Shown one piece after another: positions 58,190 to 64,000 of a DNA stretch of 64,000 bases. The notes under the pieces are model-generated. The model saw nothing but the letters and a program-made list of their open reading frames with translations. It ran no database searches and was not told where the DNA came from. The stretch spans positions 24,157-88,156 of the forward strand of contig CAKSEE010000004.1 in assembly GCA_934446455.1 (NCBI GenBank). Reading direction: 5' to 3'. Within the stretch, counting starts at the first letter, position 1; each line of letters opens with the position of its first letter. Both the position numbers and the translations under genes were made by a program. Origin of the DNA: an uncultured Oscillospiraceae bacterium. GTDB lineage: Bacteria > Bacillota > Clostridia > Oscillospirales > Ruminococcaceae.

Positions 58190-58667
58190 ACGGGTTTCGC
58201 ACGAGTTCCCGCCCGTGTTTGACGAGCGCTCGCGGGTGCTGGTTCTCGGCACTATCCCCTCGCCGAAGTCGCGCGAGGCGGGCTTCTACTATATGCACCC
58301 GCGCAACCGTTTCTGGAAGATGCTCTGCGCGGTACTTAACGAGCCGCTCCCCGAGGACGCTGACGGGCGGCGGGCGCTCTGCCTACGGCGCGGCGTGGCG
58401 CTGTGGGACGTGCTTGCAAGCTGCGAGATAAGCGGCGCTGCGGACAGCTCGATAAAAAACGCGCAGCCCAACGACCTGTCGCTCATATTCCGCACGGCGG
58501 ATATCCGCAGGGTATTCACCACGGGCAAAAAGGCGCAGGCGCTCTACGAGCGGTTCTGCGGGAGCTTTCCCCCTGCGGTTTGCCTGCCCTCGACAAGCCC
58601 CGCGAATCAGACTATTTCCGAGGAGGAAATGCTGGCGCGGTATATGGAACTAGCGCAGTATCTCTGA
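58179..58667 (+). CDS. DNA-deoxyinosine (hypoxanthine) glycosylase, UDG family 6
   Basis: A 162-residue DNA repair enzyme of the uracil-DNA glycosylase superfamily, family 6, which removes hypoxanthine formed by adenine deamination. The signature is VLGTIPSPKSREAGFYYMHP followed by RNRFWKML near residues 23-50; WDVLASCEISGAADSSI and the C-terminal LPSTSPAN complete the fold. The ATG at 58179 lies inside the end of the Dabb gene, suggesting coupling; the longer frame from 58125 is antistructural and unlikely. Last gene of the trmB operon. Confidence 0.88.
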   Translation: MSSERVSHEFPPVFDERSRVLVLGTIPSPKSREAGFYYMHPRNRFWKMLCAVLNEPLPEDADGRRALCLRRGVALWDVLASCEISGAADSSIKNAQPNDLSLIFRTADIRRVFTTGKKAQALYERFCGSFPPAVCLPSTSPANQTISEEEMLARYMELAQYL

Positions 58668-58709
58668 ATAAACAAGCGGCGGGATTTTACTCTCGCTGCG
58701 TTTGTTTAT
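58668..58709 (+). terminator. Hairpin after the glycosylase gene
   Basis: Imperfect 16-base arms beginning ATAAACAAGCGGCG and ending CGCTGCGTTTGTTTAT around ATTTTACT. It forms a stable hairpin but the T tract is poor. Confidence 0.5.
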
Positions 58710-58757
58710 GCACCCCCGATATGGGGTCGGGGACGTGTGAAATGATTGCTGAACAGG

Positions 58758-58914
58758 TCAGCTTACGATGATTTTGATACGCTGCTTTGACGTGCCGCAT
58801 TTTGCGGTTATTATCGCAGAGCCTGTAAGCGCCGCGCCCGGCTGCACGCTGTCGCCCTCTGCCACCTTAAGCGTAAGTAGTTTATCTTGGTTTTCTTTAC
58901 GGATTCCGAGGGGA
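58758..58914 (-). pseudogene. 3' end fragment of a surface-type protein gene
   Basis: An open frame on the minus strand ending at 58758 reads, near its end, KLLTLKVAEGDSVQPGAALT then ITAKCGTSKQRIKIIVS. The pattern (short beta strands, ITAKCG...) resembles the tail of an Ig-like (Big_2) domain of a secreted protein. There is no start codon or body of the gene; the sequence ends where the next fragment begins. Most likely a deletion remnant. Confidence 0.45.
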
Positions 58915-58931
58915 ATGTTGCGATGAGGGAG

Positions 58932-59036
58932 ATAAAGTTCAGCCAGGTGATAGAGCTTGCGCTTTTCTATAAGGTAAGCATCGACTATATCGCAGGGCTT
59001 ACCTCGTCAAAGAGCGCGGACAAGTCCTCGCGGTGA
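58932..59036 (+). pseudogene. 3' end of an XRE-family regulator gene
   Basis: A frame of 34 residues, MREIKFSQVIELALFYKVSI then DYIAGLTSSKSADKSSR, matches the end of the HTH domain in the XRE gene at 63318 (its ERAIALAKYYNVSLDYIAEL). The DNA-binding helices are missing and no ribosome site precedes the ATG, so this is a truncated remnant joined tail to tail with the previous fragment. Confidence 0.6.
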
Positions 59037-59054
59037 CTTTATACAGCATAGCAA

Positions 59055-59090
59055 ACGGCGGAGCTGCACAGGCAGTTCCGCCGTCCATTT
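59055..59090 (+). terminator. Hairpin after the XRE remnant
   Basis: Arms ACGGCGGA and TCCGCCGT with inner CTGC/GCAG pairing (59055-59062 with 59077-59084), followed by CCATTTATT. Probably the old terminator of the lost regulator gene. Confidence 0.5.
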
Positions 59091-59096
59091 ATTAAA

Positions 59097-59255
59097 GGGT
59101 CACCTCTAAAAACCTTGTTTGAGAGAAAATGTGTATAGCACACCGACTGCTTCTTCAAACCTCCTTGTAAGGCATACAGCCTTATTCGTCGGTTTTCCTC
59201 GCATTCGGCGCACTCTACCCATTTTCCCTTTTCAAACCGGTTTTTAGAGGTCCCC
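59097..59255. repeat. Family C palindromic element, copy 2 (MITE-like)
   Basis: A 159-base element. The left end is GGGTCACCTCTAAAAACC and the opposite strand starts GGGGACCTCTAAAAACC, then both continue with GTTTGA. The interior has, on the minus strand, GACGAATAAGGCTGTATGCC, close to the centre of the element at 41426-41505. A 72-codon frame crossing it is not protein-like. Confidence 0.65.
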
Positions 59256-59305
59256 AAATCACAGTTTCAGACCGGCGGGAAGCCGAGGGTTTATCGCCTG
59301 TCTGC

Positions 59306-59638
59306 TTAAAATACAAAGTTTACCATCAGCATATATACCACCGTTCCCGCCGCTATCGACAGCAGCATATTCCTGCGCCAGACGTGCAGCGCCGTTATAA
59401 CGACAAGCGCTATAAGCTCGGGCAGACCGTGCGCGCCCGTAAGCACGTCAACGTCCTTGAAGCAGTACACCACAAGCAGTCCGAGCGCCGCGCCCGGCAG
59501 CGCCTTTCCGAGATACTTAACATATGCGGGCGTTTCCCTGTCGCCGTGGAATACGATGAACGGCGTGAACCTTGTAAGCAGCGTGCCGAGCGCCGCCATA
59601 GCTATCGTAACGGCGATATAAAGCGTTGGCTGCGTCAT
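59306..59638 (-). CDS. azlD: AzlD-family branched-chain amino acid exporter subunit
   Basis: A 110-residue membrane protein with four helices, the small subunit of the AzlCD exporter of branched-chain amino acids (and their analogues). The pattern TLLTRFTPFIVFHGDRETPA is the family mark. The start is ATG 59638 after AAAGGAGG; its ATGA overlaps the azlC stop codon. The extension to 59764 is inside azlC. Confidence 0.9.
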   Translation of the reverse strand: MTQPTLYIAVTIAMAALGTLLTRFTPFIVFHGDRETPAYVKYLGKALPGAALGLLVVYCFKDVDVLTGAHGLPELIALVVITALHVWRRNMLLSIAAGTVVYMLMVNFVF

Positions 59639-60384
59639 GGGCGCGCCTCCTTTCGGGGAGCGTCCGCAGCGCGCTCTATGGGCTTTCTGAATATCGTAAG
59701 CACAAGCAGTATAACGCCCATTGCGGGTATGATGAAGTTGCCGCTGCCGAACACAAGCAGGCACGCGAGCGCCGCAAGCACTCCCGTGACGGAGCTGAAA
59801 TGCTGCCGCTCCTTAAGCCAGTTGTCAAGGAATATAACGACAAGCAGCGCAGTCATAACAAACTCAAGCCCCGGCAGCTCAACCTTTATAAACGAACCCG
59901 CAAGCGAGCCGAGCGCCGAGCCCGACACCCAGTACGCCTGATTGAGAAGCGTTACAAAAAAGTAAAACCACCCCTTGTCCACGCCCTCGGGAACGTCCGC
60001 CGTGCAGTTTATCGAAAAGCTCTCGTCGCACATTCCGTATATGAGGTATATGCGCTTTTTCGGCTCTACCGCGCGGTATTTGTCGAGCATGGCAAGCCCA
60101 TAGAATATGTGGCGGGCGTTCACCATTATTGCAAGCAGCAAGGCGTTCAGCGGGTCGAACGCACCGGCCATTACGCCCGTCAGCAGGTCCACCGTCACAA
60201 ACTCCATCGAACCCGCGAATATCGCTGCCGCCATGATTATCGGCAGCACCGCCGAAAAGCCCTCCGTGCGCGCGTATATCCCGTACGCCCCGCCAAGAAA
60301 CAAAAATCCCGTCATAATAGGGATAGTCCGCGGAAATGCCGCCTTAAACGCCGCCGCGCGAACCTGCGCCTTCTCCTTATTCAT
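59635..60384 (-). CDS. azlC: AzlC-family branched-chain amino acid permease
   Basis: A 249-residue large subunit of the AzlCD exporter with about six to seven helices. Family marks are PRTIPIMTGFLFLGGAYGIY, FAGSMEFVTVDLLTG, LLLAIMVNARHIFYGLAMLD and YGMCDESFSIN. The start is ATG 60384 (GAAGGCAG upstream); the frame extends to 60576 through the promoter but that is not coding. It is coupled to azlD. Confidence 0.93.
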   Translation of the reverse strand: MNKEKAQVRAAAFKAAFPRTIPIMTGFLFLGGAYGIYARTEGFSAVLPIIMAAAIFAGSMEFVTVDLLTGVMAGAFDPLNALLLAIMVNARHIFYGLAMLDKYRAVEPKKRIYLIYGMCDESFSINCTADVPEGVDKGWFYFFVTLLNQAYWVSGSALGSLAGSFIKVELPGLEFVMTALLVVIFLDNWLKERQHFSSVTGVLAALACLLVFGSGNFIIPAMGVILLVLTIFRKPIERAADAPRKEARP

Positions 60385-60438
60385 TTGTCTGCCTTCTTTT
60401 GTTATGTATATATGCCGTTTACGGCTCTTTCTGCGGTG

Positions 60439-60468
60439 ATTATAACACACTTTCAGCAGGCTTGTCAA
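60439..60468 (-). promoter_or_regulatory. Promoter of azlCD
   Basis: Minus-strand TTGACA and TATAAT with 18 bases between, about 55 bases upstream of azlC. Confidence 0.7.
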
Positions 60469-60527
60469 GGGCTTTTTCACGCGCCGCAAGCTTTGTGTTA
60501 AAATGATGAAAAATTTGCGCTTACCCC

Positions 60528-60586
60528 TTGATTTTTTCTGAAAAAGGTGTATAATATATTTAGCACTCAAAGCCACAGAGTGCTAA
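60528..60586 (+). promoter_or_regulatory. htpG promoter with CIRCE operator
   Basis: TTGATT (60528-60533) and TATAAT (60550-60555) with 16 bases between. The CIRCE inverted repeat TTAGCACTC-N9-GAGTGCTAA lies at 60560-60586, over the transcription start, with perfect nine-base arms. It is the binding site of HrcA, the heat-shock repressor. Confidence 0.92.
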
Positions 60587-60637
60587 ATATACGAATATAC
60601 GGATTTGACCGCAAATTATATAAGGAGCTGATTTTTT

Positions 60638-62515
60638 ATGGAAACAAAGGAATTCAAGGCGGAATCCAAGCGCCTGCTTGAAATGATGATAAACTCCATC
60701 TACACGCATAAGGAGATTTTCCTGCGCGAGCTTATCTCGAACGCAAGCGACGCTATGGACAAGCTCTACTTCAAGTCTATGAGCGAGAATATCGGTATCA
60801 CGCGCTCGGACCTTGCCATTACCATTGAGGCAGACAAGGACGCGAGAAAGCTTATAATCACCGATAACGGCATAGGCATGACCAAGGACGAGCTTGAAAA
60901 CAACCTCGGCACTATCGCAAAGAGCGGCTCGCTCGCGTTCAAGAACGAGAACGAAAAGGCGGAGGACGTAAACATCATCGGACAGTTCGGCGTGGGCTTC
61001 TACTCCGCGTTTATGGTAGCAAAGCGCGTTACCGTCATTTCAAAGGCGTACGGCGCGGAGCAGGCGTATATGTGGCAGAGCGAGGGCGTGGACGGCTACA
61101 CCATAGAGGAAGCCGAAAAGGACGGCTATGGCACGCAGATAATTCTTGAAATAAAGGACAACGCTGAGGAGGAGAACTACGACGAGTTCTTAACGCCGTA
61201 CAAGATAAAGTCGCTTATCAGGAAGTACTCCGACTATATCCGCTACCCCATTAAAATGGACGTTGAACACGAGCGCCTTAAGGAGGGCACGGAGAACGAG
61301 TACGAAAAGTACACCGAAACCGAAACGCTCAACTCCATGACGCCTATCTGGAAGAAGTCCAAGAGCGAGCTTAAGGACGAGGACTACAACCAATTCTACA
61401 AGGACAAGTTTTTCGACTACGACGAGCCGCTGCTGCACATACACACCCGCACGGAGGGTACGGCGACCTACAGCGCGCTGCTCTATATCCCCTCAAAGGT
61501 TCCGTACGACTACTACTCAAAGAGCTACGAAAAGGGGCTGCAGCTCTACTCGAGCGGCGTTATGATAATGGACAAGTGCGCGGACCTGCTGCCCGACTAC
61601 TTCAGCTTTGTAAAGGGTCTTGTGGACAGCGAGGACCTCTCGCTCAACATCTCGCGTGAAATGCTCCAGCACGACAGGCAGCTCAAGATAATCGCAAAGA
61701 GCCTTGAAAAGTCCATTAAGGCGGAGCTTAAGAAGCTGCGCAACAACGACCGTGCAAAGTACGAGAAGTTCTTCGAGGCGTTCGGCACGCAGATAAAGTA
61801 CGGCATTTACGAGAGCTTCGGGCAGGCAAAGGACAATCTGCAGGAGCTGCTGCTGTTCAGAAGCAGCAACGGCGGCTTCACCACGCTTGAGGAGTACGTT
61901 TCCCGCATGAAGGAGGAGCAGAAGTACATCTACTACGCAAGCGGAAGCAGCGTTGCGCGCATAGAGAGCCTGCCGCAGACCGAGCTTGTAAAGGACAAGG
62001 GCTACGAGATACTCTACTTCACCGACCACGTGGACGAGTTCTGCATACAGATGATGCACGACTACGACGGCAAGGAGTACAAGTCCGTATCCGCGGAGGA
62101 CTTGGGGCTTGAAACGGAAGCCGAAAAGGAAGAAATAAAGAAAGCCGAGGAGGACAACAAGGCGCTCTTTGACTTTATGACCGAAAAGCTTGCGGGCAGG
62201 GTAAAGCAGGTAAAGCTTTCTCAGCGCTTAAAGACCCACCCCGTGTGCATTACGAGCGAGGGTATGCTGTCCGTGGAGATGGAAAAGGTGCTTTCCGCAA
62301 TGCCGGGCGAGCAGGGCGCAAAGGCGGAGAAGATACTCGAGATAAACGCTTCTCACCCGATATTCGCAAAGCTCAAAACGCTGTTTGAGAGCGACAAGGA
62401 CAAGGTTGCTGAATACGCAGATATCCTCTACCAGCAGGCGCTGCTTATCGAGGGTATGCCGATAGAGAACCCCGTTGAGTTCACGAACAAGCTTTGCGAG
62501 ATAATGGCGAACTGA
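60638..62515 (+). CDS. htpG: Molecular chaperone Hsp90
   Basis: A 625-residue ATP-dependent chaperone. The N-terminal GHKL ATPase shows [20 protein letters not shown] at about 17-36, the nucleotide-binding [11 protein letters not shown] near 80, and [17 protein letters not shown] near 117. The middle domain has [20 protein letters not shown] near 337, and the C-terminal dimerisation domain is complete, ending ELCEIMAN-like (here KLCEIMAN). The start has AAGGAGCTG upstream at 60622. A CIRCE element places it under HrcA, unlike Bacillus subtilis htpG. Confidence 0.96.
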   Translation: METKEFKAESKRLLEMMINSIYTHKEIFLRELISNASDAMDKLYFKSMSENIGITRSDLAITIEADKDARKLIITDNGIGMTKDELENNLGTIAKSGSLAFKNENEKAEDVNIIGQFGVGFYSAFMVAKRVTVISKAYGAEQAYMWQSEGVDGYTIEEAEKDGYGTQIILEIKDNAEEENYDEFLTPYKIKSLIRKYSDYIRYPIKMDVEHERLKEGTENEYEKYTETETLNSMTPIWKKSKSELKDEDYNQFYKDKFFDYDEPLLHIHTRTEGTATYSALLYIPSKVPYDYYSKSYEKGLQLYSSGVMIMDKCADLLPDYFSFVKGLVDSEDLSLNISREMLQHDRQLKIIAKSLEKSIKAELKKLRNNDRAKYEKFFEAFGTQIKYGIYESFGQAKDNLQELLLFRSSNGGFTTLEEYVSRMKEEQKYIYYASGSSVARIESLPQTELVKDKGYEILYFTDHVDEFCIQMMHDYDGKEYKSVSAEDLGLETEAEKEEIKKAEEDNKALFDFMTEKLAGRVKQVKLSQRLKTHPVCITSEGMLSVEMEKVLSAMPGEQGAKAEKILEINASHPIFAKLKTLFESDKDKVAEYADILYQQALLIEGMPIENPVEFTNKLCEIMAN

Positions 62516-62562
62516 CCAACGCTTACGTCTTTTTTCAGATGTAAACTTTATATTTTCCCTTT

Positions 62563-62600
62563 CCCGCGCCGCATGGGTTTCCGTGCGGCGCGGGCTTTTG
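62563..62600 (+). terminator. Terminator of htpG
   Basis: Eleven-base arms CCCGCGCCGCA and TGCGGCGCGGG (62563-62573 with 62584-62594), then CTTTTGC. Confidence 0.8.
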
Positions 62601-62602
62601 CA

Positions 62603-62634
62603 TAAAATGAGCGCTCCCGCGCAAAGCGGGAGCG
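62603..62634 (-). terminator. Terminator of the TM2/zinc-ribbon gene
   Basis: Arms CGCTCCCGC and GCGGGAGCG (62612-62620 with 62626-62634), followed on the minus strand by CTCATTTTATG. Confidence 0.7.
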
Positions 62635-62655
62635 TCCGTCACACAAAAACGCCAT

Positions 62656-63171
62656 TCAGACGTAATAGGGATTAGGCTTGTTGAGTATCGCAAACAGGTC
62701 GATTATCCAGCCTATACCAAACAATCCGAACGTGAACATATAAAGAATGCCCGTGCCTGTCTTTCCCTCGTAGAACTTGTGACCGCCCACAATACCGAGA
62801 AGAAGCCACAGAGTAAACGTCACCCACTTGTTTTTGGGCTTGCCGCGCGGAACGCCCGCGCCGTTTATATTAGCGTTGACGTTTGTATTGGTGTTGGTAT
62901 TGCTGTTGTTTATCACTATCTGCCCCGCAGCGGGCGCGGCGCTTTTCATCTCCTCAACCTGACAGCCGCAATGCGTGCATATCACCGCCTCTGCGGGTAT
63001 CGTCTGCCCGCAATGTTTGCAGAATTTTGTCGGCGCCTGATACGCGGCAGCCGCGGGCTGTGCGACAGCTGCGGGCTGCACGGCGGTTTCCGTGGGAACG
63101 CTCTGCGCGGGCATAATTTCAGCGCCTGCGCCCTGCTGTGCAAGGCTTGAGGGATTTGTGTTAGTATCCAT
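62656..63171 (-). CDS. Zinc-ribbon / TM2-domain membrane protein
   Basis: A 171-residue protein: a low-complexity Ala/Gln/Pro N-terminus, a C4 zinc ribbon CKHCGQ...CTHCGC near residues 50-70, an Asn/Thr-rich linker (SNTNTNTNVNANINGAG), and a C-terminal TM2 domain with two helices (WVTFTLWLLLGIVGGHKFYE then GILYMFTFGLFGIGWIIDLF). The TM2 motif GGHKFYEGKTGTGILY is clear. The start is ATG 63171 after TGGAGG. It is divergent from an XRE regulator gene, and palindromes lie in its promoter and leader. Function unknown. Confidence 0.8.
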   Translation of the reverse strand: MDTNTNPSSLAQQGAGAEIMPAQSVPTETAVQPAAVAQPAAAAYQAPTKFCKHCGQTIPAEAVICTHCGCQVEEMKSAAPAAGQIVINNSNTNTNTNVNANINGAGVPRGKPKNKWVTFTLWLLLGIVGGHKFYEGKTGTGILYMFTFGLFGIGWIIDLFAILNKPNPYYV

Positions 63172-63190
63172 TGTATTTCCTCCATTTTCT

Positions 63191-63246
63191 AATGATATAT
63201 CATTTATTGCTATCTGCATTATAACATAATAACTTGGATTTGTCAA
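63191..63246 (-). promoter_or_regulatory. Promoter and operator of the TM2/zinc-ribbon gene
   Basis: Perfect minus-strand TTGACA (63241-63246) and TATAAT (63218-63223) with 17 bases between. The palindrome AATGATATATCATT (63191-63204) lies just downstream of the start site, a good place for a repressor. Confidence 0.75.
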
Positions 63247-63255
63247 GCCATACTA

Positions 63256-63319
63256 ATGAAATATGTTATACTTTTGCCAACGGACAGCCCACCCCCTGCG
63301 GAAAGGAATGATATTTCAT
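63256..63319 (+). promoter_or_regulatory. XRE gene promoter with two operator-like sites
   Basis: Extended -10 TGTTATACT at 63264-63272, overlapped by ATGAAATATGTT (63256-63267), and ATGATATTTCAT (63308-63319) over the start codon. Both resemble the palindrome at 63191-63204, suggesting one regulator binds all three. Confidence 0.55.
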
Positions 63320-63647
63320 GGCTTATTATAAGAGAATACGCGAGCTTCGCGAGGACAGCGACAAAACCCAGCGCGAGGTCGCGGAATATCTCGGCACACC
63401 ATATCAATACTACGCCGTATACGAAAAAGGCGGCAGCGAAATATCGTTCGAGCGTGCCATAGCGCTTGCCAAATACTACAACGTAAGCCTTGACTACATT
63501 GCTGAGCTTACCGACACAAAGCGCTCCCCCGCGGCTTCTGCGGGAAAGGGCGCCGCGCAGGAGCTTCTCGGCGAGCTTGACGCGCTCTCCGAAGCCGACC
63601 GCGAAACGCTCGTGCGCTTCCTGCGGACGCTTCTTAAGGCATTGTAA
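63318..63647 (+). CDS. XRE-family helix-turn-helix regulator
   Basis: A 109-residue DNA-binding protein. The HTH is KRIRELREDSDKTQREVAEY then YQYYAVYEKGGSEISFERAI, ending with ALAKYYNVSLDYIAELTDTK; a C-terminal helical tail (QELLGELDALSEADRETLVR) may form a dimer. It is of the same type as the remnant at 58932-59036. GGAAAGGA precedes ATG 63318. It probably controls the divergent TM2/zinc-ribbon gene and itself. Confidence 0.88.
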   Translation: MAYYKRIRELREDSDKTQREVAEYLGTPYQYYAVYEKGGSEISFERAIALAKYYNVSLDYIAELTDTKRSPAASAGKGAAQELLGELDALSEADRETLVRFLRTLLKAL

Positions 63648-63924
63648 CCACCGCTGCCGGACTGCCGCCGGCAGCCTTAATAAACAAAAAATCCCCGTTT
63701 GCCAAAACAGATTTTTCTGAATAAAAATTGTCGATTTGAGTTTCTAATTTGTTCTGCATAGCCAAGCCTTTATTCGCAGCTACATCAGCTGATTTTCCAT
63801 CTCCAATTAAGGCTTGAATGGCAGCAGCTATTCCACAATTATAATTCTTCATCTGTTTGACAACGGGAACAGTATAATCTGAAGTATACAGTCCATTTGA
63901 TACATATTGAGGATCTACGTCTTT
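63634..63924 (-). pseudogene. Fragment of a C39-like peptidase gene next to a family A repeat
   Basis: The minus-strand frame reads LKDVDPQYVSNGLYTSDYTV then PVVKQMKNYNCGIAAAIQAL, a pattern like the catalytic Cys region of C39-type cysteine peptidases (VxQxxxNYxCGxAA). No start codon with a ribosome site lies upstream; instead the frame passes into the family A repeat at 63925 and stops soon after. Toward the 3' end the frame overlaps the XRE gene and its hairpin, so the gene is truncated there too. Confidence 0.45.
63655..63673 (+). terminator. Weak hairpin after the XRE gene
   Basis: Arms CTGCCGG and CCGGCAG (63655-63661 with 63667-63673) followed by CCTTAAT; a poor T tract makes this tentative. 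Confidence 0.4.
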
Positions 63925-64000
63925 CAGCTTGTCGAAAAAGTATGTTATGCCCGCGAAGCGGGCTTTGAAATTCGTTTTTTGTCACGGCTCAGCCGGGGCA
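63925..64000. repeat. Family A intergenic repeat, copy 4 (cut by the window end)
   Basis: Begins CAGCTTGTCGAAAAAGTATG and continues with a GCCCGC/GCGGGC hairpin and TTTGTCACGGCTCAGCCGGGGC, like the first part of copies 1 and 3. The rest lies beyond base 64000. Confidence 0.65.

Noticed and set aside
59039-59257. 72-codon minus-strand frame at the family C element
   Set aside because: It spans the inverted ends of a MITE-like element and has no ribosome site or protein family features.

Overview
The window looks like a chromosome segment of an anaerobic, endospore-forming Firmicute of the class Clostridia, most like a gut Oscillospiraceae/Ruminococcaceae. The evidence is: a trimeric HydABC-type [FeFe] hydrogenase, a single-chain pyruvate:ferredoxin oxidoreductase, the IspH-ribosomal protein S1 fusion in a cmk-plsC-ispH/rpsA operon, the hprK...murB-rapZ-whiA cluster, LL-diaminopimelate aminotransferase, and sporulation genes (spoIIR, yqfC, yqfD, a spore-type peptidoglycan-binding protein). 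DNA is moderately GC-rich, yet many promoters are textbook sigma-A sites (TTGACA-17-TATAAT), so transcription units can be read unusually clearly. No rRNA, tRNA, CRISPR array, prophage or intact insertion sequence was seen.

Layout. 1-4.4 kb: 5' end of rpoB with its own promoter, a flavodoxin-type reductase, a small unknown gene, yifB/comM and an HD-GYP gene. 4.5-10 kb: hprK, ROK glucokinase, murB, rapZ, whiA, then spoIIR. 10-15 kb: a cation/proton antiporter; the cmk-plsC-ispH/rpsA operon on the minus strand; a 40-residue membrane peptide. 15-19.4 kb: hydC-hydB-hydA. 19.6-24.7 kb: an accessory block with an ECF sigma factor overlapping a membrane-anchored serpin and a GH127 beta-L-arabinofuranosidase, flanked and interrupted by intergenic repeats. 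24.7-32 kb: a tRNA-modification/HAD/folA operon, yqfC-yqfD, and a divergent pair of spore-associated proteins. 32-44.2 kb: a zinc-ribbon membrane protein with divergent XRE regulator, PFOR, dapL, a C-skewed gene-free stretch, murA, a metallo-hydrolase, and a TetR-bioY-AEC transporter unit. 44.2-51 kb: a candidate stand-alone small RNA, a copper-export unit (csoR-copA fused to a CopZ domain), a LacI regulator and metY. 51-56 kb: an envelope polysaccharide unit (pyruvyl transferase fused to an FrhB-like domain, plus a flippase-like protein) and an orphan multi-spanning membrane protein. 56-64 kb: trmB, a lipase, a Dabb protein, a hypoxanthine-DNA glycosylase, decayed gene ends, azlCD, CIRCE-controlled htpG, and a TM2/zinc-ribbon gene divergent from an XRE regulator.

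How it fits together. PFOR makes reduced ferredoxin that HydABC can reoxidise to hydrogen, a classic clostridial fermentation. HprK and the ROK glucokinase point to sugar-controlled catabolism, and murA, murB and dapL supply peptidoglycan. Accessory traits are a possible protease-inhibitor display system, arabinofuranoside use, copper export and branched-chain amino-acid efflux. Three non-coding repeat families are scattered between genes, one of them lying inside the GH127 leader and another beside a truncated peptidase-like gene.

The strongest candidates for something new are the sigma factor/membrane-serpin operon, the structured untranslated transcript near 44.4 kb, the in-frame CopZ cistron at the end of copA, the paired XRE/zinc-ribbon modules with their own operators, and the repeat families. 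Functions are inferred from sequence read by eye; no database search was run.
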